Source: Verrucomicrobiales bacterium
Lineage (GTDB): Bacteria; Verrucomicrobiota; Verrucomicrobiae; Limisphaerales; UBA9464
Assembly: GCA_005789375.1 (NCBI GenBank)
Contig: SXXZ01000206.1
Location: 1-12,302, forward strand
Length of the DNA: 12,302 nt
Reading direction: 5' to 3'
Shown: positions 1 through 7,297 of the stretch, piece by piece
How the letters are laid out: every line of letters begins with the position of its first letter
How positions within the stretch are numbered: position 1 is the first letter of the stretch
Program-made: the position numbers and the translations under genes
Notes under the pieces: generated by a model
Told to the model about the DNA's origin: nothing
Seen by the model: the letters and a program-made list of their open reading frames with translations, nothing else
Databases searched by the model: none

Positions 1-219
1 GAAGCCTCGCTGCGGGAACCGGGAGTGGCCCGCTTTGACGTGGTGCAACAGCAGGACAACCCCTGCCGGTTCGTGCTCGTGGAGGCCTACCGCACCGAAT
101 CGGCGCCCGCCGATCACAAAGCCACTCCGCACTACGCCACCTGGCGCGACACGGTGGCCCCCATGATGGCCACGCCTCGGCAGAGCGTGCGCTACCACTC
201 CATCCACCTTCCGGACTAA
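1..219 (+). CDS. LsrG/YgiN-like antibiotic biosynthesis monooxygenase (ABM) fold protein, 5' partial
   Basis: The reading frame is open from the first base, so the gene begins outside the window; the GTG at 25 is internal. The 72 visible residues are the C-terminal two thirds of a small ABM-fold protein, which is normally about 95-105 residues. Visible signatures are [16 protein letters not shown], and the [10 protein letters not shown] segment followed by MMATPR. This order closely follows E. coli LsrG (phospho-AI-2 isomerase) and YgiN-type quinol monooxygenases. The family is dimeric and cofactor-free, acting on small carbonyl or quinol compounds; the actual substrate is unknown. The TAA at 217-219 overlaps the ATG of the next gene (TAATG), so the two are probably translationally coupled and work on the same compound. 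The family call is good; the choice between LsrG-like and YgiN-like is inference. Confidence 0.8.
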   Translation, partial: EASLREPGVARFDVVQQQDNPCRFVLVEAYRTESAPADHKATPHYATWRDTVAPMMATPRQSVRYHSIHLPD

Positions 220-1388
220 TGCCCTCTCCGGCCAGCGCCTTCGAATTTGCTCAACCCGAGCGCATCGTCTTCGGTCCCGGGAGGGTCACTCAGGCCGGAA
301 CGCTGACCGCCTCGCTCGGCAATTCGGCGCTGCTAGTCACGGGCCGCGATGTGAACCGAGCCGAACCCGTGCGGGAGTCTTTTCGATCAGCCGGGTTGAA
401 CTGGGTGGAATGGGCGGTGGCGGGCGAACCCACGGTGTCCGAGGTGCGGGCCGGGGCCGCAGCAGCCCGAAGCCTCGGTGTCGACTGTGTGGTGGCTTGC
501 GGCGGCGGATCGGTTCTCGATGCCGGTAAGGCCATCTCGGCGCTGACCCCTCAAACGGGCGATGTGTTCCGATTTTTGGAGATCATCGGGCTCGGGCTTC
601 CGCTCGAAAACCAGCCCCTGCCCTTCCTGGCGATGCCGACCACCGCCGGGACTGGAGCCGAGGCCACGCGGAACGCGGTCCTTACTTCGCCTGAGCACTT
701 TCTCAAAGTCAGTTTGCGAAGCCCGAACATGGTGCCTCGCATCGCCCTAATCGACCCCAGCCTGTCCCTCGGGCTTCCACCCGGTCTCACGGCCAGCACG
801 GGTCTCGATGCACTCACCCAACTGCTGGAGCCCTGGGTGAGTTGCAAGGCCAACGGCATGACCGACGCCTGTTGCCGCGAGGGAATCCCCCGGATGGTGC
901 GTGCGTTGGGCCAAGCCATTACCGATGGACAGAACCTCGAAGCCCGGACTGATTTGGCTTTGGGGGCCTTCCTCAGCGGGTTGGCGCTGGCGCATTCCGG
1001 CCTCGGTGCGGTCCACGGGCTGGCCGGGCCCATCGGCGGGCGCTTTCTGGCACCCCATGGCGCGATTTGTGCGGCGTTGTTGGGTCCCGTCTGGCGGGCC
1101 AATGTCGAAACTTTGTCCCGGACGACGCCCGGACATTTCGCCCTCGAACGCTACCGACAGGCCGCCCATTGGCTGACAGGCATCCCGGGGGCCTCGATCG
1201 ACGAGGGACTGCGCTGGATCACCGAATCGGTGCACGGATGGCAAATCCCTCGACTGGCCCAGTATGGACTCCGCGTCTCGGATTTTCCTGAACTGATCCG
1301 AGCCGCCCAGGCCTCCAGCAGCATGAAGGGCAACCCCATCCGACTCACCGATGAGGTGCTGAGCCAAGTCCTCGCCGAGGCCTACTGA
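219..1388 (+). CDS. Iron-containing (group III) alcohol dehydrogenase
   Basis: This is a cytoplasmic NAD(P)-dependent alcohol dehydrogenase-like enzyme of 389 residues, the usual family length. The N-terminal dinucleotide-binding part carries GGGSVLDAGKA at about 95-105 and PTTAGTGAE at 140-148, both diagnostic. The helical metal-binding part has D197 in GLDALTQ, H266 in GAVHGLAG and H280 in APHGA. These match three of the four iron ligands of FucO-type enzymes (D196, H263, H277). The fourth ligand is Gln201 instead of His, and the nearby catalytic-region His (H267 in FucO) is Gly270. I recall relatives with the same DALTQ...HGxAGP pattern, so this looks like a subfamily trait and not decay. 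The ATG at 219 overlaps the preceding stop, which fixes the start. Substrate unknown; a small aldehyde or alcohol linked to the ABM protein is likely. Maleylacetate reductase-like activity is an alternative. Confidence 0.9.
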   Translation: MPSPASAFEFAQPERIVFGPGRVTQAGTLTASLGNSALLVTGRDVNRAEPVRESFRSAGLNWVEWAVAGEPTVSEVRAGAAAARSLGVDCVVACGGGSVLDAGKAISALTPQTGDVFRFLEIIGLGLPLENQPLPFLAMPTTAGTGAEATRNAVLTSPEHFLKVSLRSPNMVPRIALIDPSLSLGLPPGLTASTGLDALTQLLEPWVSCKANGMTDACCREGIPRMVRALGQAITDGQNLEARTDLALGAFLSGLALAHSGLGAVHGLAGPIGGRFLAPHGAICAALLGPVWRANVETLSRTTPGHFALERYRQAAHWLTGIPGASIDEGLRWITESVHGWQIPRLAQYGLRVSDFPELIRAAQASSSMKGNPIRLTDEVLSQVLAEAY

Positions 1389-1412
1389 AGAAGCCGCCCT
1401 TCGAGCGATCGA

Positions 1413-3149
1413 TCAATGGGCCGCCAGTCGATCCAAGGCTTCCGAAACCCGGGCCACGAGCGGTCGGACCGTTTCGCAGCCGAAGTCAAAGCGGCAACCC
1501 GCCTTGGCGAAGAGTTCCGGCAATGGGCGACTACCACCGAGAGCCAATCCCGCCTGATAATCGGCCAGAGCCTTCACCGGATCCTGCTGGGCATTGACCC
1601 AAACTTGCAACGCACCCAATTGGGCGATGCCGTACTCGACGTAGTAGAAGGGGTACAGGAAGACGTGGAGTTGCTTGTGCCAGAGGGTGGCCCGAGCCGA
1701 TTCGCACCCAGACCAGTCGACGTCGCCCCCAAACCGGTCCATGAGTGTCAACCAGGCAGCCCGACGTTCGTCGCGGCTGTGGTTGGGATGGGAATAAAGC
1801 CAGTGCTGGAACGCATCGATGGTGGCGATCCATGGGAACACGCCAATCACCCCTTCCAAGTGGACCGTCCGTGCCCGAAGCGCGTCCGTCGGACTGTAGA
1901 ACACCTCCAGATGTTCCGCCCCGAGGAGTTCCATGGCCATGGAGGCCACCTCGCAGAACTCGATGGGAGCCTCCCGATAGAGCGGCAAATCTTGCTCCCG
2001 ACAGGCCAGTGCATGAAAGGCATGACCGGCCTCATGGAGCATAGTCTCCAAATCGCGCTGGAGGCCCACCGAGTTCATGAAGATGAACGGTAAGCGGGCC
2101 TCGCTCAGCGTGTATTGGTAGCCACCCGGGGCCTTGCCTTTGCGGTTGTCCAAATCGAGCAAGCGCTTCTCCCGCATCCCACGGAATCCGGCCGCCAACT
2201 CAGGGTTCATGCGATCGAAAACACTCTGAACCCCGGTCTCCATTTCCGCTGAGGTGGAAAAGGGCTTCAGCGGCGGACGGTTCAAGGGATCTACTTGCGT
2301 GTCCCACGGACGCAAGCGCTCCACCCCGAGCTTGTGGCAACGCTCCGATTGCAACCGCCGGAAGATGGGCATGACCTCGGTTTCTATGGCGTCGTGAAAC
2401 TTGCGGCAATCCTCCGGCCCGTAGTCGAAGCGTCCGCGCATCCGGTAGGCATAGGCCACATAGTCCGGGAACCCGGCATTGAGGGCGATTTGGTGTCGGA
2501 TGCGGATCAACTCATCGAGGAACGCGTCGAAACGATCCGCTTCCTGGACTCGGCGACCGGCCACCGATTTCCAGGCCTCTTCACGCACGGCTCGATCGGG
2601 GTCTTCCTGAAAGCGACCCATGGCCACGAGCGTTTTTTCCTCCCCCCGAAATTCTACCGTCAGGCTGCCGCTGAGCTTGTTGTATTCGTTGCCCACCTTG
2701 GCGTCTTCGGTCTCCAGGGGGATATTTTGCGGACGATACAATTCTACCTGGAGGGCCGTAGCGCGATCAAAGACCTCATACTTTGCCCGAGGCAACTGAG
2801 ACCGAAGCGGGTGCTTCAGGAACAACTCAGCCATAGCAAACTGGCGCGGCTTGAGCGCCGGATCCATCACCTCCACGAAATGCAGGTAGGCCTTCTCAGC
2901 CTCGGCATTGTCGGTGTGGCAGGTCTTGGCGATGTACCGACGGGCCCGTTCTTCATCGAGAGCGGCGGCCAATTCACCGGCATCCAACAACCACCGTTCC
3001 AACTCGGCCACAGTGGCGCAACCGGCCGCTCGGGCTTCGAGTTGATCAAAGAATGGAGCCACAGCCTCCCAATCTCCCAAAGCCAAGACTGCCGGCACAA
3101 AGCGTCGAGGGCGATAGGGCGGCAATTCTCCAAAGGGCAAAAGACTCAT
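1413..3149 (-). CDS. M3 family zinc oligoendopeptidase (PepF-like)
   Basis: This is a cytoplasmic metallopeptidase that cuts short peptides, 578 residues and full length for M3B enzymes. The zinc site is visible: HEAGH at 372-376 (two His ligands and the catalytic Glu373) and Glu400 in FCEVASMAMELL, 28 residues downstream as in thimet oligopeptidase. The C-terminal substrate-binding part has FYYVEYGIAQLGALQ starting at 501 and the LGGSRPLPELFAKAG segment typical of the family. No signal peptide or membrane segment is seen. The EVASM context may place it in the M3 branch related to but distinct from classical PepF, so no symbol is given. The gene is convergent with the dehydrogenase (24 bases between stops) and divergent from the CvpA-like gene. 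There is no good Shine-Dalgarno sequence before the ATG. The two long open frames on the other strand here are shadows. Role: peptide turnover. Confidence 0.93.
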   Translation of the reverse strand: MSLLPFGELPPYRPRRFVPAVLALGDWEAVAPFFDQLEARAAGCATVAELERWLLDAGELAAALDEERARRYIAKTCHTDNAEAEKAYLHFVEVMDPALKPRQFAMAELFLKHPLRSQLPRAKYEVFDRATALQVELYRPQNIPLETEDAKVGNEYNKLSGSLTVEFRGEEKTLVAMGRFQEDPDRAVREEAWKSVAGRRVQEADRFDAFLDELIRIRHQIALNAGFPDYVAYAYRMRGRFDYGPEDCRKFHDAIETEVMPIFRRLQSERCHKLGVERLRPWDTQVDPLNRPPLKPFSTSAEMETGVQSVFDRMNPELAAGFRGMREKRLLDLDNRKGKAPGGYQYTLSEARLPFIFMNSVGLQRDLETMLHEAGHAFHALACREQDLPLYREAPIEFCEVASMAMELLGAEHLEVFYSPTDALRARTVHLEGVIGVFPWIATIDAFQHWLYSHPNHSRDERRAAWLTLMDRFGGDVDWSGCESARATLWHKQLHVFLYPFYYVEYGIAQLGALQVWVNAQQDPVKALADYQAGLALGGSRPLPELFAKAGCRFDFGCETVRPLVARVSEALDRLAAH

Positions 3150-3246
3150 GCTGACAAACCATGGAAACCAACTCCCTGTTTCGCAAGACTTGCAGGAACT
3201 GGATTTTCAGCGTGCGCGTTGGCATAGAACTTTCTAGCCTAAGGGC

Positions 3247-4632
3247 ATGCTTATCTGGGTCGTAGCAATCGCTTTAGTGGGCGGGTTTGGCCTGTTGGGC
3301 CATCAGGCTGGCGCTATTCGTTGGGGCATCGGCTTCATTGGCGCTGCGCTGGGCTTGATGCTGACAGGTGTTGTCAGTGGCCTGGTGGGTGCCGGCCTCA
3401 TCATGATGGGGGTCAAGGACTTCATCGACCTCACACTCCTGCCCGGGGTGATTGTCTTCAGCCTCTTGACCATCATCTTCTTGGTGATCGGAGTCGCGGC
3501 CCATCGTCCCGTTGAACTGTTCTTCAAGTACCGCACCGATGAGCAGACGCGGGCTGGCTTCGAACGAATGAACCAAGCCATCGGACTCTTCGTGGGACTC
3601 ATCTCCGGCATTTGCGTTTTCTTTAGCGTGGGCAACTTCGTCTACCGGCAGGGCTATCTGATCTCTCAGGTCACCAGCGACAGCGGTGAGGCGACCCCGG
3701 TTCGCTATATTGCCCAGTTGCGCTCTGAAATGGACTCAACGGGTTGGGCTCGAACCTTTGCTGCGATGGACAATTCGCCAGCTAAATACTACGAGGTCTC
3801 GGATATCTTGGGCATTCTACATGCCAACCCGCTTGTCCAGGGCCGCGCTGAAAACTACCCCCCTTTCCTGGCCCTCGGCGCCCAGCAAGAATTTGCAGAA
3901 ATCGGTTCTGACGCCGAATTCCTCAAGCTTATCCAAAGCAAGCCCGCCTTGTCCGCCATGGTCAACCACCCGAAGGCGGCGGCGGTGATGTTCAGCCCGA
4001 CCCTGCGGGAAACCTTCGCTAAGGTGGACCTGAAGGACTTCCGCAAGTACCTCGAAACCGGGATTTCGCCCCGCTATGAAGACGAGAAGATCCTCGGCCG
4101 TTGGCGGATGGATCCGGGCACCGTCTTCACCCAACTCAAGCGCGACCGTCTGAACCTGAGCCCAGCGGAGATGCGGAGCGTTCGCGCGGCTTTGGGCCCG
4201 ATTCTTACAGGAGCCACTCTGGTGGCTTATACGGACGGCCGTTTTTCTATCAAGATCAACCCACCAGCCGCCCCTGTCGCCGCAGCCAACCCTGAGGGCG
4301 GCGATCCCTCAGCTCCTAACCCGACCACGACCCAGAACGCCTACATGGCCCGATATGGTCTGCGCCCCTCGTCGGCCGGAACCCCGGCGGCCCAGGCAAC
4401 CCAACCCAGAGCGGCCAAGGCGGCCAAGCTGCCACCCGGCATCGACTTCATCCAGGGACTCAAGTCCTTCGACGGCAGCTGGACGCGGACCGATGGGCGT
4501 TATGTGCTGGGGACAGAACTTCAAGGTTCCAAACAATCGGTTGATGCATTGGTCAATGAAACGGGGCGCCTGACTTGGACCTTCGGCAGTGGAAACCAGA
4601 AGTTCACCGTCTTCTTCGTCCGCACGAGCTGA
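3247..4632 (+). CDS. CvpA-like membrane protein with long C-terminal extension
   Basis: This 461-residue protein has four hydrophobic segments near the N-terminus (about 2-21, 24-50, 59-86 and 108-133), with Gly-rich helices as in the CvpA (colicin V production) family. Classical CvpA proteins are about 160-180 residues, so the remaining 300 residues are an extension. Residues 150-280 are mixed and predicted soluble. Residues about 283-337 (LGRWRMDPG to DGRFSIKI) and 408-461 (FDGSWTRTDGRYVLG to KFTVFFVR) look like two copies of a short beta-rich G-x-W motif. A Pro/Ala-rich linker at about 337-397 separates them. The function of CvpA in bacteria other than E. coli is poorly known. The gene is single, with PepF divergent on its left (97 bases) and a strong terminator after it. 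The CvpA call rests on topology and sequence feel; the tail is unassigned. Confidence 0.65.
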   Translation: MLIWVVAIALVGGFGLLGHQAGAIRWGIGFIGAALGLMLTGVVSGLVGAGLIMMGVKDFIDLTLLPGVIVFSLLTIIFLVIGVAAHRPVELFFKYRTDEQTRAGFERMNQAIGLFVGLISGICVFFSVGNFVYRQGYLISQVTSDSGEATPVRYIAQLRSEMDSTGWARTFAAMDNSPAKYYEVSDILGILHANPLVQGRAENYPPFLALGAQQEFAEIGSDAEFLKLIQSKPALSAMVNHPKAAAVMFSPTLRETFAKVDLKDFRKYLETGISPRYEDEKILGRWRMDPGTVFTQLKRDRLNLSPAEMRSVRAALGPILTGATLVAYTDGRFSIKINPPAAPVAAANPEGGDPSAPNPTTTQNAYMARYGLRPSSAGTPAAQATQPRAAKAAKLPPGIDFIQGLKSFDGSWTRTDGRYVLGTELQGSKQSVDALVNETGRLTWTFGSGNQKFTVFFVRTS

Positions 4633-4670
4633 TCTACGGCTCGAGTCGCCGAATTCGGGACTTTATCCAC

Positions 4671-4708
4671 GGGCCGTCTGTGAGATCGCAGGCGGCCCTT
4701 TGGTTTTT
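4671..4708 (+). terminator. Intrinsic terminator of the CvpA-like gene
   Basis: A 10-base-pair GC-rich stem (4671-4680 with 4689-4698, one G·U pair) closes an 8-base loop and is followed directly by a T-rich run (TTTGGTTTTT). It lies 38 bases after the CvpA-like stop. On the opposite strand no T-run follows the hairpin, so it should end plus-strand transcripts only. The rest of the gap 4633-4830 shows nothing further. Confidence 0.85.
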
Positions 4709-4830
4709 CGAAGACAAACAGGGGGCCAGAAAACTCCCGCCCACCCCTGCGCAAATCTTCGGTCGCAACGGTGTTTCAAGAGACGCCAGCCGGCCACTGC
4801 ACCGTAGGCTCTCCCGAAAGCCAACGACGG

Positions 4831-5436
4831 CTATCGAGGACTGTTACCGAAACGAACCCGGTAAGCCTCGGAACCACCCCCTGAGGACCCAGGCAACTGG
4901 AACAAGCCCGGAGGCAAGGGATTGGTTGAAGACAATTCGGGCGAAGAACCCGAGATCGAAACCGTCACGGGGTGAAATTGAACGCTTCGGGGTTCAGCTA
5001 ATTCGAACATCGATTTGGCCGCTAGCCCTGTTCCCGCCGCCTGCCCTGTTCCCACTGTGGAAGCCGCTGGCGCGACCGCTGACGGATTGCCCAAGCTGGC
5101 AGCCTGTAGCGGTCCATTGCCGGACATGCCTTCTGGATTTGTCAGATGGGAGGCCCAGTAGAGCCCACCGACGACAGCGACCAACATCGACAAACCGATG
5201 GCGGTATTCCAACCCCCTACAGACCAGAGACCGCGTTCGGTGACCGGGCCATGGGAGGATTGCGATCCGCGAGAAAACCAGCGACGCCATTTGGAGATGG
5301 CTCGTTCGGATTCTAGGGCACGGATACGATCCAACACCGTGTCCGAGAACTCATTGAAATAACCCGGAGGCGGTGTCTCGTGACGCTTCAAACGAAGCAA
5401 CTGTTGCAGTCTTTTGGAGGATTCGTCGTCGATCAT
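4831..5436 (-). CDS. Putative membrane anti-sigma factor (partner of the adjacent ECF sigma)
   Basis: This 201-residue protein lies 26 bases downstream of an ECF sigma gene on the same strand, the usual place for its regulator. The charged N-terminal half (about 1-75) includes the RLKRHETPPPGYFNEFSD stretch at 15-32, which I associate with conserved proteins encoded beside ECF sigma factors in Verrucomicrobiota. A single membrane helix spans about 77-97 (IGLSMLVAVVGGLYWASHL). The tail (100-201) is low in complexity and rich in Gly, Ser, Ala and Pro, and is presumably periplasmic. The topology suits a transmembrane anti-sigma factor with a cytoplasmic sigma-binding part. There is no Cys in the protein, so the zinc ZAS motif HxxxCxxC is absent, and direct homology to RseA-type or ZAS proteins cannot be shown. 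Function is inferred from position and topology. Confidence 0.6.
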   Translation of the reverse strand: MIDDESSKRLQQLLRLKRHETPPPGYFNEFSDTVLDRIRALESERAISKWRRWFSRGSQSSHGPVTERGLWSVGGWNTAIGLSMLVAVVGGLYWASHLTNPEGMSGNGPLQAASLGNPSAVAPAASTVGTGQAAGTGLAAKSMFELAEPRSVQFHPVTVSISGSSPELSSTNPLPPGLFQLPGSSGGGSEAYRVRFGNSPR

Positions 5437-5462
5437 AGCCTGCGTTACACTTGAAAAATGAG

Positions 5463-6128
5463 TTACTTAGCCCAATCCGCCAACCACCCTTGAAGCTGTT
5501 GGTGAGCATAGAAAAGCCTCGATCGAACCGTGCCTGGGTTCACCCCGAGAATCTTGGCGATCTGATCGTGGGGCAAACCTTGGATATCATGCAGTGTCAC
5601 CACGACTCGATGATCTTCTGACAGCTTGAGTATGGCTTCGTTCAACCGACGCTGAAGTTCTGCAAGATTGGCTTCACGCCGAGGAGTCTTGTCCGAGACC
5701 AGAGCCACCAAGTCGGGATGGTTCTCTGGCTGGAGATCCAAATCATTGAGACTGAGATGCTGGGTGCGATTCCGGCGGAGCTTGAGGTGGTTGAGGCAGG
5801 TGTTGACCGCTATCCGGTAGATCCAGGTATAGAAACTGGAGTCGCCCTTGAAATTCTTGAGGGCCTGCCATGCCTTCACGAAGGTGTCCTGAGCCAGGTC
5901 GTGGGCATCCTCATGATGGGAGGTCATGTGGTAACAAAGCCCGTAGATCCGCTCCTGGAACTGATGAACCAGTTGGTCGTAGGCCGCGAGATCACCCGCC
6001 TGAGCCCTACGGACACGCTGCACCACCTCGGACGCCTCTTCGGCATTCAGGGCAGGTCGGGCCAATAGGGTCGACGGGGTCGACGGGGTCGACTCGGCGA
6101 TTGGATCCATCAATACTGCGACGCTCAC
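5463..6128 (-). CDS. ECF (sigma-70 family, RpoE-like) RNA polymerase sigma factor
   Basis: This 221-residue alternative sigma factor has region 2 at about 45-115 (YDQLVHQFQERIY, then DLAQDTFVKAWQAL and FYTWIYRIAVNTCLNHLK) for core binding and -10 recognition. Region 4 is at about 158-215, with helix-turn-helix IAKILGVNPGTVRSRLF at 190-206 for -35 recognition. There is no region 1.1 or 3, as expected for ECF factors. The GTG start at 6128 lies 3 bases after the stop of the polyprenyl synthase gene. An in-frame ATG at 6110 (residue 7) is an equally possible start, and neither has a clear ribosome binding site. The residues before region 2 are Ser/Thr/Pro-rich and include a 9-base repeat. The sigma probably controls an envelope or stress regulon and is held by the protein encoded downstream. 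Target promoters cannot be read from this window. Confidence 0.95.
   Translation of the reverse strand: MSVAVLMDPIAESTPSTPSTLLARPALNAEEASEVVQRVRRAQAGDLAAYDQLVHQFQERIYGLCYHMTSHHEDAHDLAQDTFVKAWQALKNFKGDSSFYTWIYRIAVNTCLNHLKLRRNRTQHLSLNDLDLQPENHPDLVALVSDKTPRREANLAELQRRLNEAILKLSEDHRVVVTLHDIQGLPHDQIAKILGVNPGTVRSRLFYAHQQLQGWLADWAK
6070..6093. repeat. Three in-frame GTCGAC units, 9-base period, in the sigma gene
   Basis: GTCGAC occurs at 6070, 6079 and 6088, separated by GGG, giving a 9-base tandem repeat. On the minus strand it encodes the Ser-Thr-Pro repeat near residues 13-20 of the sigma factor. Each unit is three codons, so a gain or loss would keep the reading frame. It lies in the poorly conserved N-terminal leader before region 2. 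Confidence 0.8.
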
Positions 6129-6131
6129 GGC

Positions 6132-7166
6132 TCAAGAGCCGGCGAGCAAGTCGGTTTGTCGCGCCAGAAAACGGCTGAGCGCATACAAGGCTTCGACCTG
6201 CGGTCCGGACTTGAGAGTCGACAACGCAGCATCCGAATCGTTCAAAATATTTCCGATCACCTCCCGGGATCGCTCCAAAGCTTGATACTTCTCTAGGAGG
6301 TCTCGCACCTGCGGAAAATATTCAGGCCGCCAATCCTCCAACCATCCGATCAAGGCTTCGCGGTCTGCTGGCTTGGAATGATCCAGACCCATGATGAGCG
6401 GAAGGGTCACCTTACCGCTGGCGAGGTCGGTGCCCAGAGATTTACCGGCGGAGGATTCGGCGCCGTAGAGATCAAGGCAGTCGTCGTAAATCTGGTAAGC
6501 GGTCCCCAAAGACATTCCGTAGCTTCGCAGTGCGACGATTCCTTCGGGAGTTCCGCCGGAGAGACGAGCCCCGAGATCGCAAGACAGCGCGAACAGTTCG
6601 GCCGTCTTCATTTCGATGACCTTGAAATAATCGGCACGATCCACCGCCCAACGGCGACGCCGGTGACTCTGAAGAATTTCACCAGCACAAACACGACCGC
6701 TGGAGGATGCCACCAATCGCGAGACTTCCGCACTCGGTAGATTGGCAGCCAGTTTGAGAGCGTGAGCGAAGAGGCAGTCACCCAACAAGACGGCCACCTG
6801 ATTGCCCCACTTGGCGGCAAGGGTCGCTTTGCGGCGACGCATACTGGCCTCGTCCATGATGTCGTCGTGGACCAAGGTGGCCAAGTGGATCATTTCGATG
6901 ATCACGGCCACGGCCACAGAATCGTCGGTCAGTGGACCTACAGTCCCGCCCGCCAACGCCACGAGGGTGGGACGCAATTGCTTCCCCTGGTTTTCCAACG
7001 CGTAACGGGCGTACTCGGCGATCTCCGAATCGAACTCGTCGACCTGAGCCTCCATCATGGCCGATACCCGACTCAGAAATTCCCGAGCAGGGGCGATCAC
7101 AGGCTCCCAATCGGCAACCGAAATTGCCTCGGGGACCCCAGACTGCGTTTCAAGTGCGACCAACAT
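6132..7166 (-). CDS. ispB: Long-chain polyprenyl diphosphate synthase (octaprenyl/solanesyl type)
   Basis: This all-trans prenyltransferase adds isopentenyl diphosphate units to an allylic primer and probably makes the side chain of menaquinone or ubiquinone in the cytoplasm. With the ATG at 7166 it has 344 residues. All family motifs are present: GKQLRP at 61-66, the first aspartate-rich DDIMD at 101-105, KT at 187-188, QIYDDCLD with the second DDxxD at 228-232, and GKSLGTDLASGKVTLPL from 241. Ala96, five residues before the first DD, is small as in E. coli IspB, which favours a long product (C40 or more) over farnesyl or geranylgeranyl diphosphate. The frame stays open to 7253, but that 29-residue Cys/Pro-rich extension is not family-like and would cross the candidate promoter, so the shorter start is chosen. 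It heads a run with the sigma gene 3 bases downstream. Confidence 0.94.
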   Translation of the reverse strand: MLVALETQSGVPEAISVADWEPVIAPAREFLSRVSAMMEAQVDEFDSEIAEYARYALENQGKQLRPTLVALAGGTVGPLTDDSVAVAVIIEMIHLATLVHDDIMDEASMRRRKATLAAKWGNQVAVLLGDCLFAHALKLAANLPSAEVSRLVASSSGRVCAGEILQSHRRRRWAVDRADYFKVIEMKTAELFALSCDLGARLSGGTPEGIVALRSYGMSLGTAYQIYDDCLDLYGAESSAGKSLGTDLASGKVTLPLIMGLDHSKPADREALIGWLEDWRPEYFPQVRDLLEKYQALERSREVIGNILNDSDAALSTLKSGPQVEALYALSRFLARQTDLLAGS

Positions 7167-7176
7167 CGTTGTAAAC

Positions 7177-7204
7177 ACTATGGGTGCACATTGACAGGGG
7201 TCAA
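7177..7204 (-). promoter_or_regulatory. Candidate sigma-70-type promoter of the polyprenyl synthase operon
   Basis: Read on the minus strand, TTGACC (7204-7199) matches the -35 consensus at 5 of 6 positions. A 16-base spacer leads to CATAGT (7182-7177), which matches the -10 at 4 of 6. The -10 ends only 10 bases before the ATG at 7166, so transcripts would have a leader of a few bases at most. No Shine-Dalgarno sequence is visible. This is inference from consensus only; housekeeping promoters of this phylum may differ. Confidence 0.35.
7191..7204. promoter_or_regulatory. Inverted repeat TTGAC-N4-GTCAA (possible operator)
   Basis: Perfect 5-base arms (7191-7195 and 7200-7204) surround AGGG. 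The right arm lies on the candidate -35 box of the polyprenyl synthase promoter, a position where a dimeric repressor could bind. It is short enough to occur by chance, and no regulator is identified. Confidence 0.3.
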
Positions 7205-7297
7205 ACTCCGCATCGGGCCGACATCGTGCATCGGATCCGAATCCGAACCTCATTTGGGAGACTTAGAAGCCGGTTTTGGCGACCTTTTCAGACACTC

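Noticed and set aside
1389..1412. Bidirectional terminator between the convergent dehydrogenase and peptidase genes
   Set aside because: Only a short GATCGATC palindrome is present; no GC-rich stem with T-run.
2295..3227. 310-residue plus-strand open frame opposite the M3 peptidase, and a 225-residue one at 1416-2093
   Set aside because: The minus strand codes for a complete, motif-bearing peptidase; the plus-strand translations show no recognisable domain and are composition-driven shadows.
4575..5243. 222-residue plus-strand open frame over the terminator and the anti-sigma gene
   Set aside because: It overlaps the end of the CvpA-like gene, runs through its terminator and is antisense to the better supported anti-sigma candidate. 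The translation is Arg/Pro-rich without domain features.
7167..7253. 29-residue extension of the polyprenyl synthase
   Set aside because: Cys/Pro-rich and unlike the family; it would overlap the best promoter match, and the inner ATG gives the usual length.
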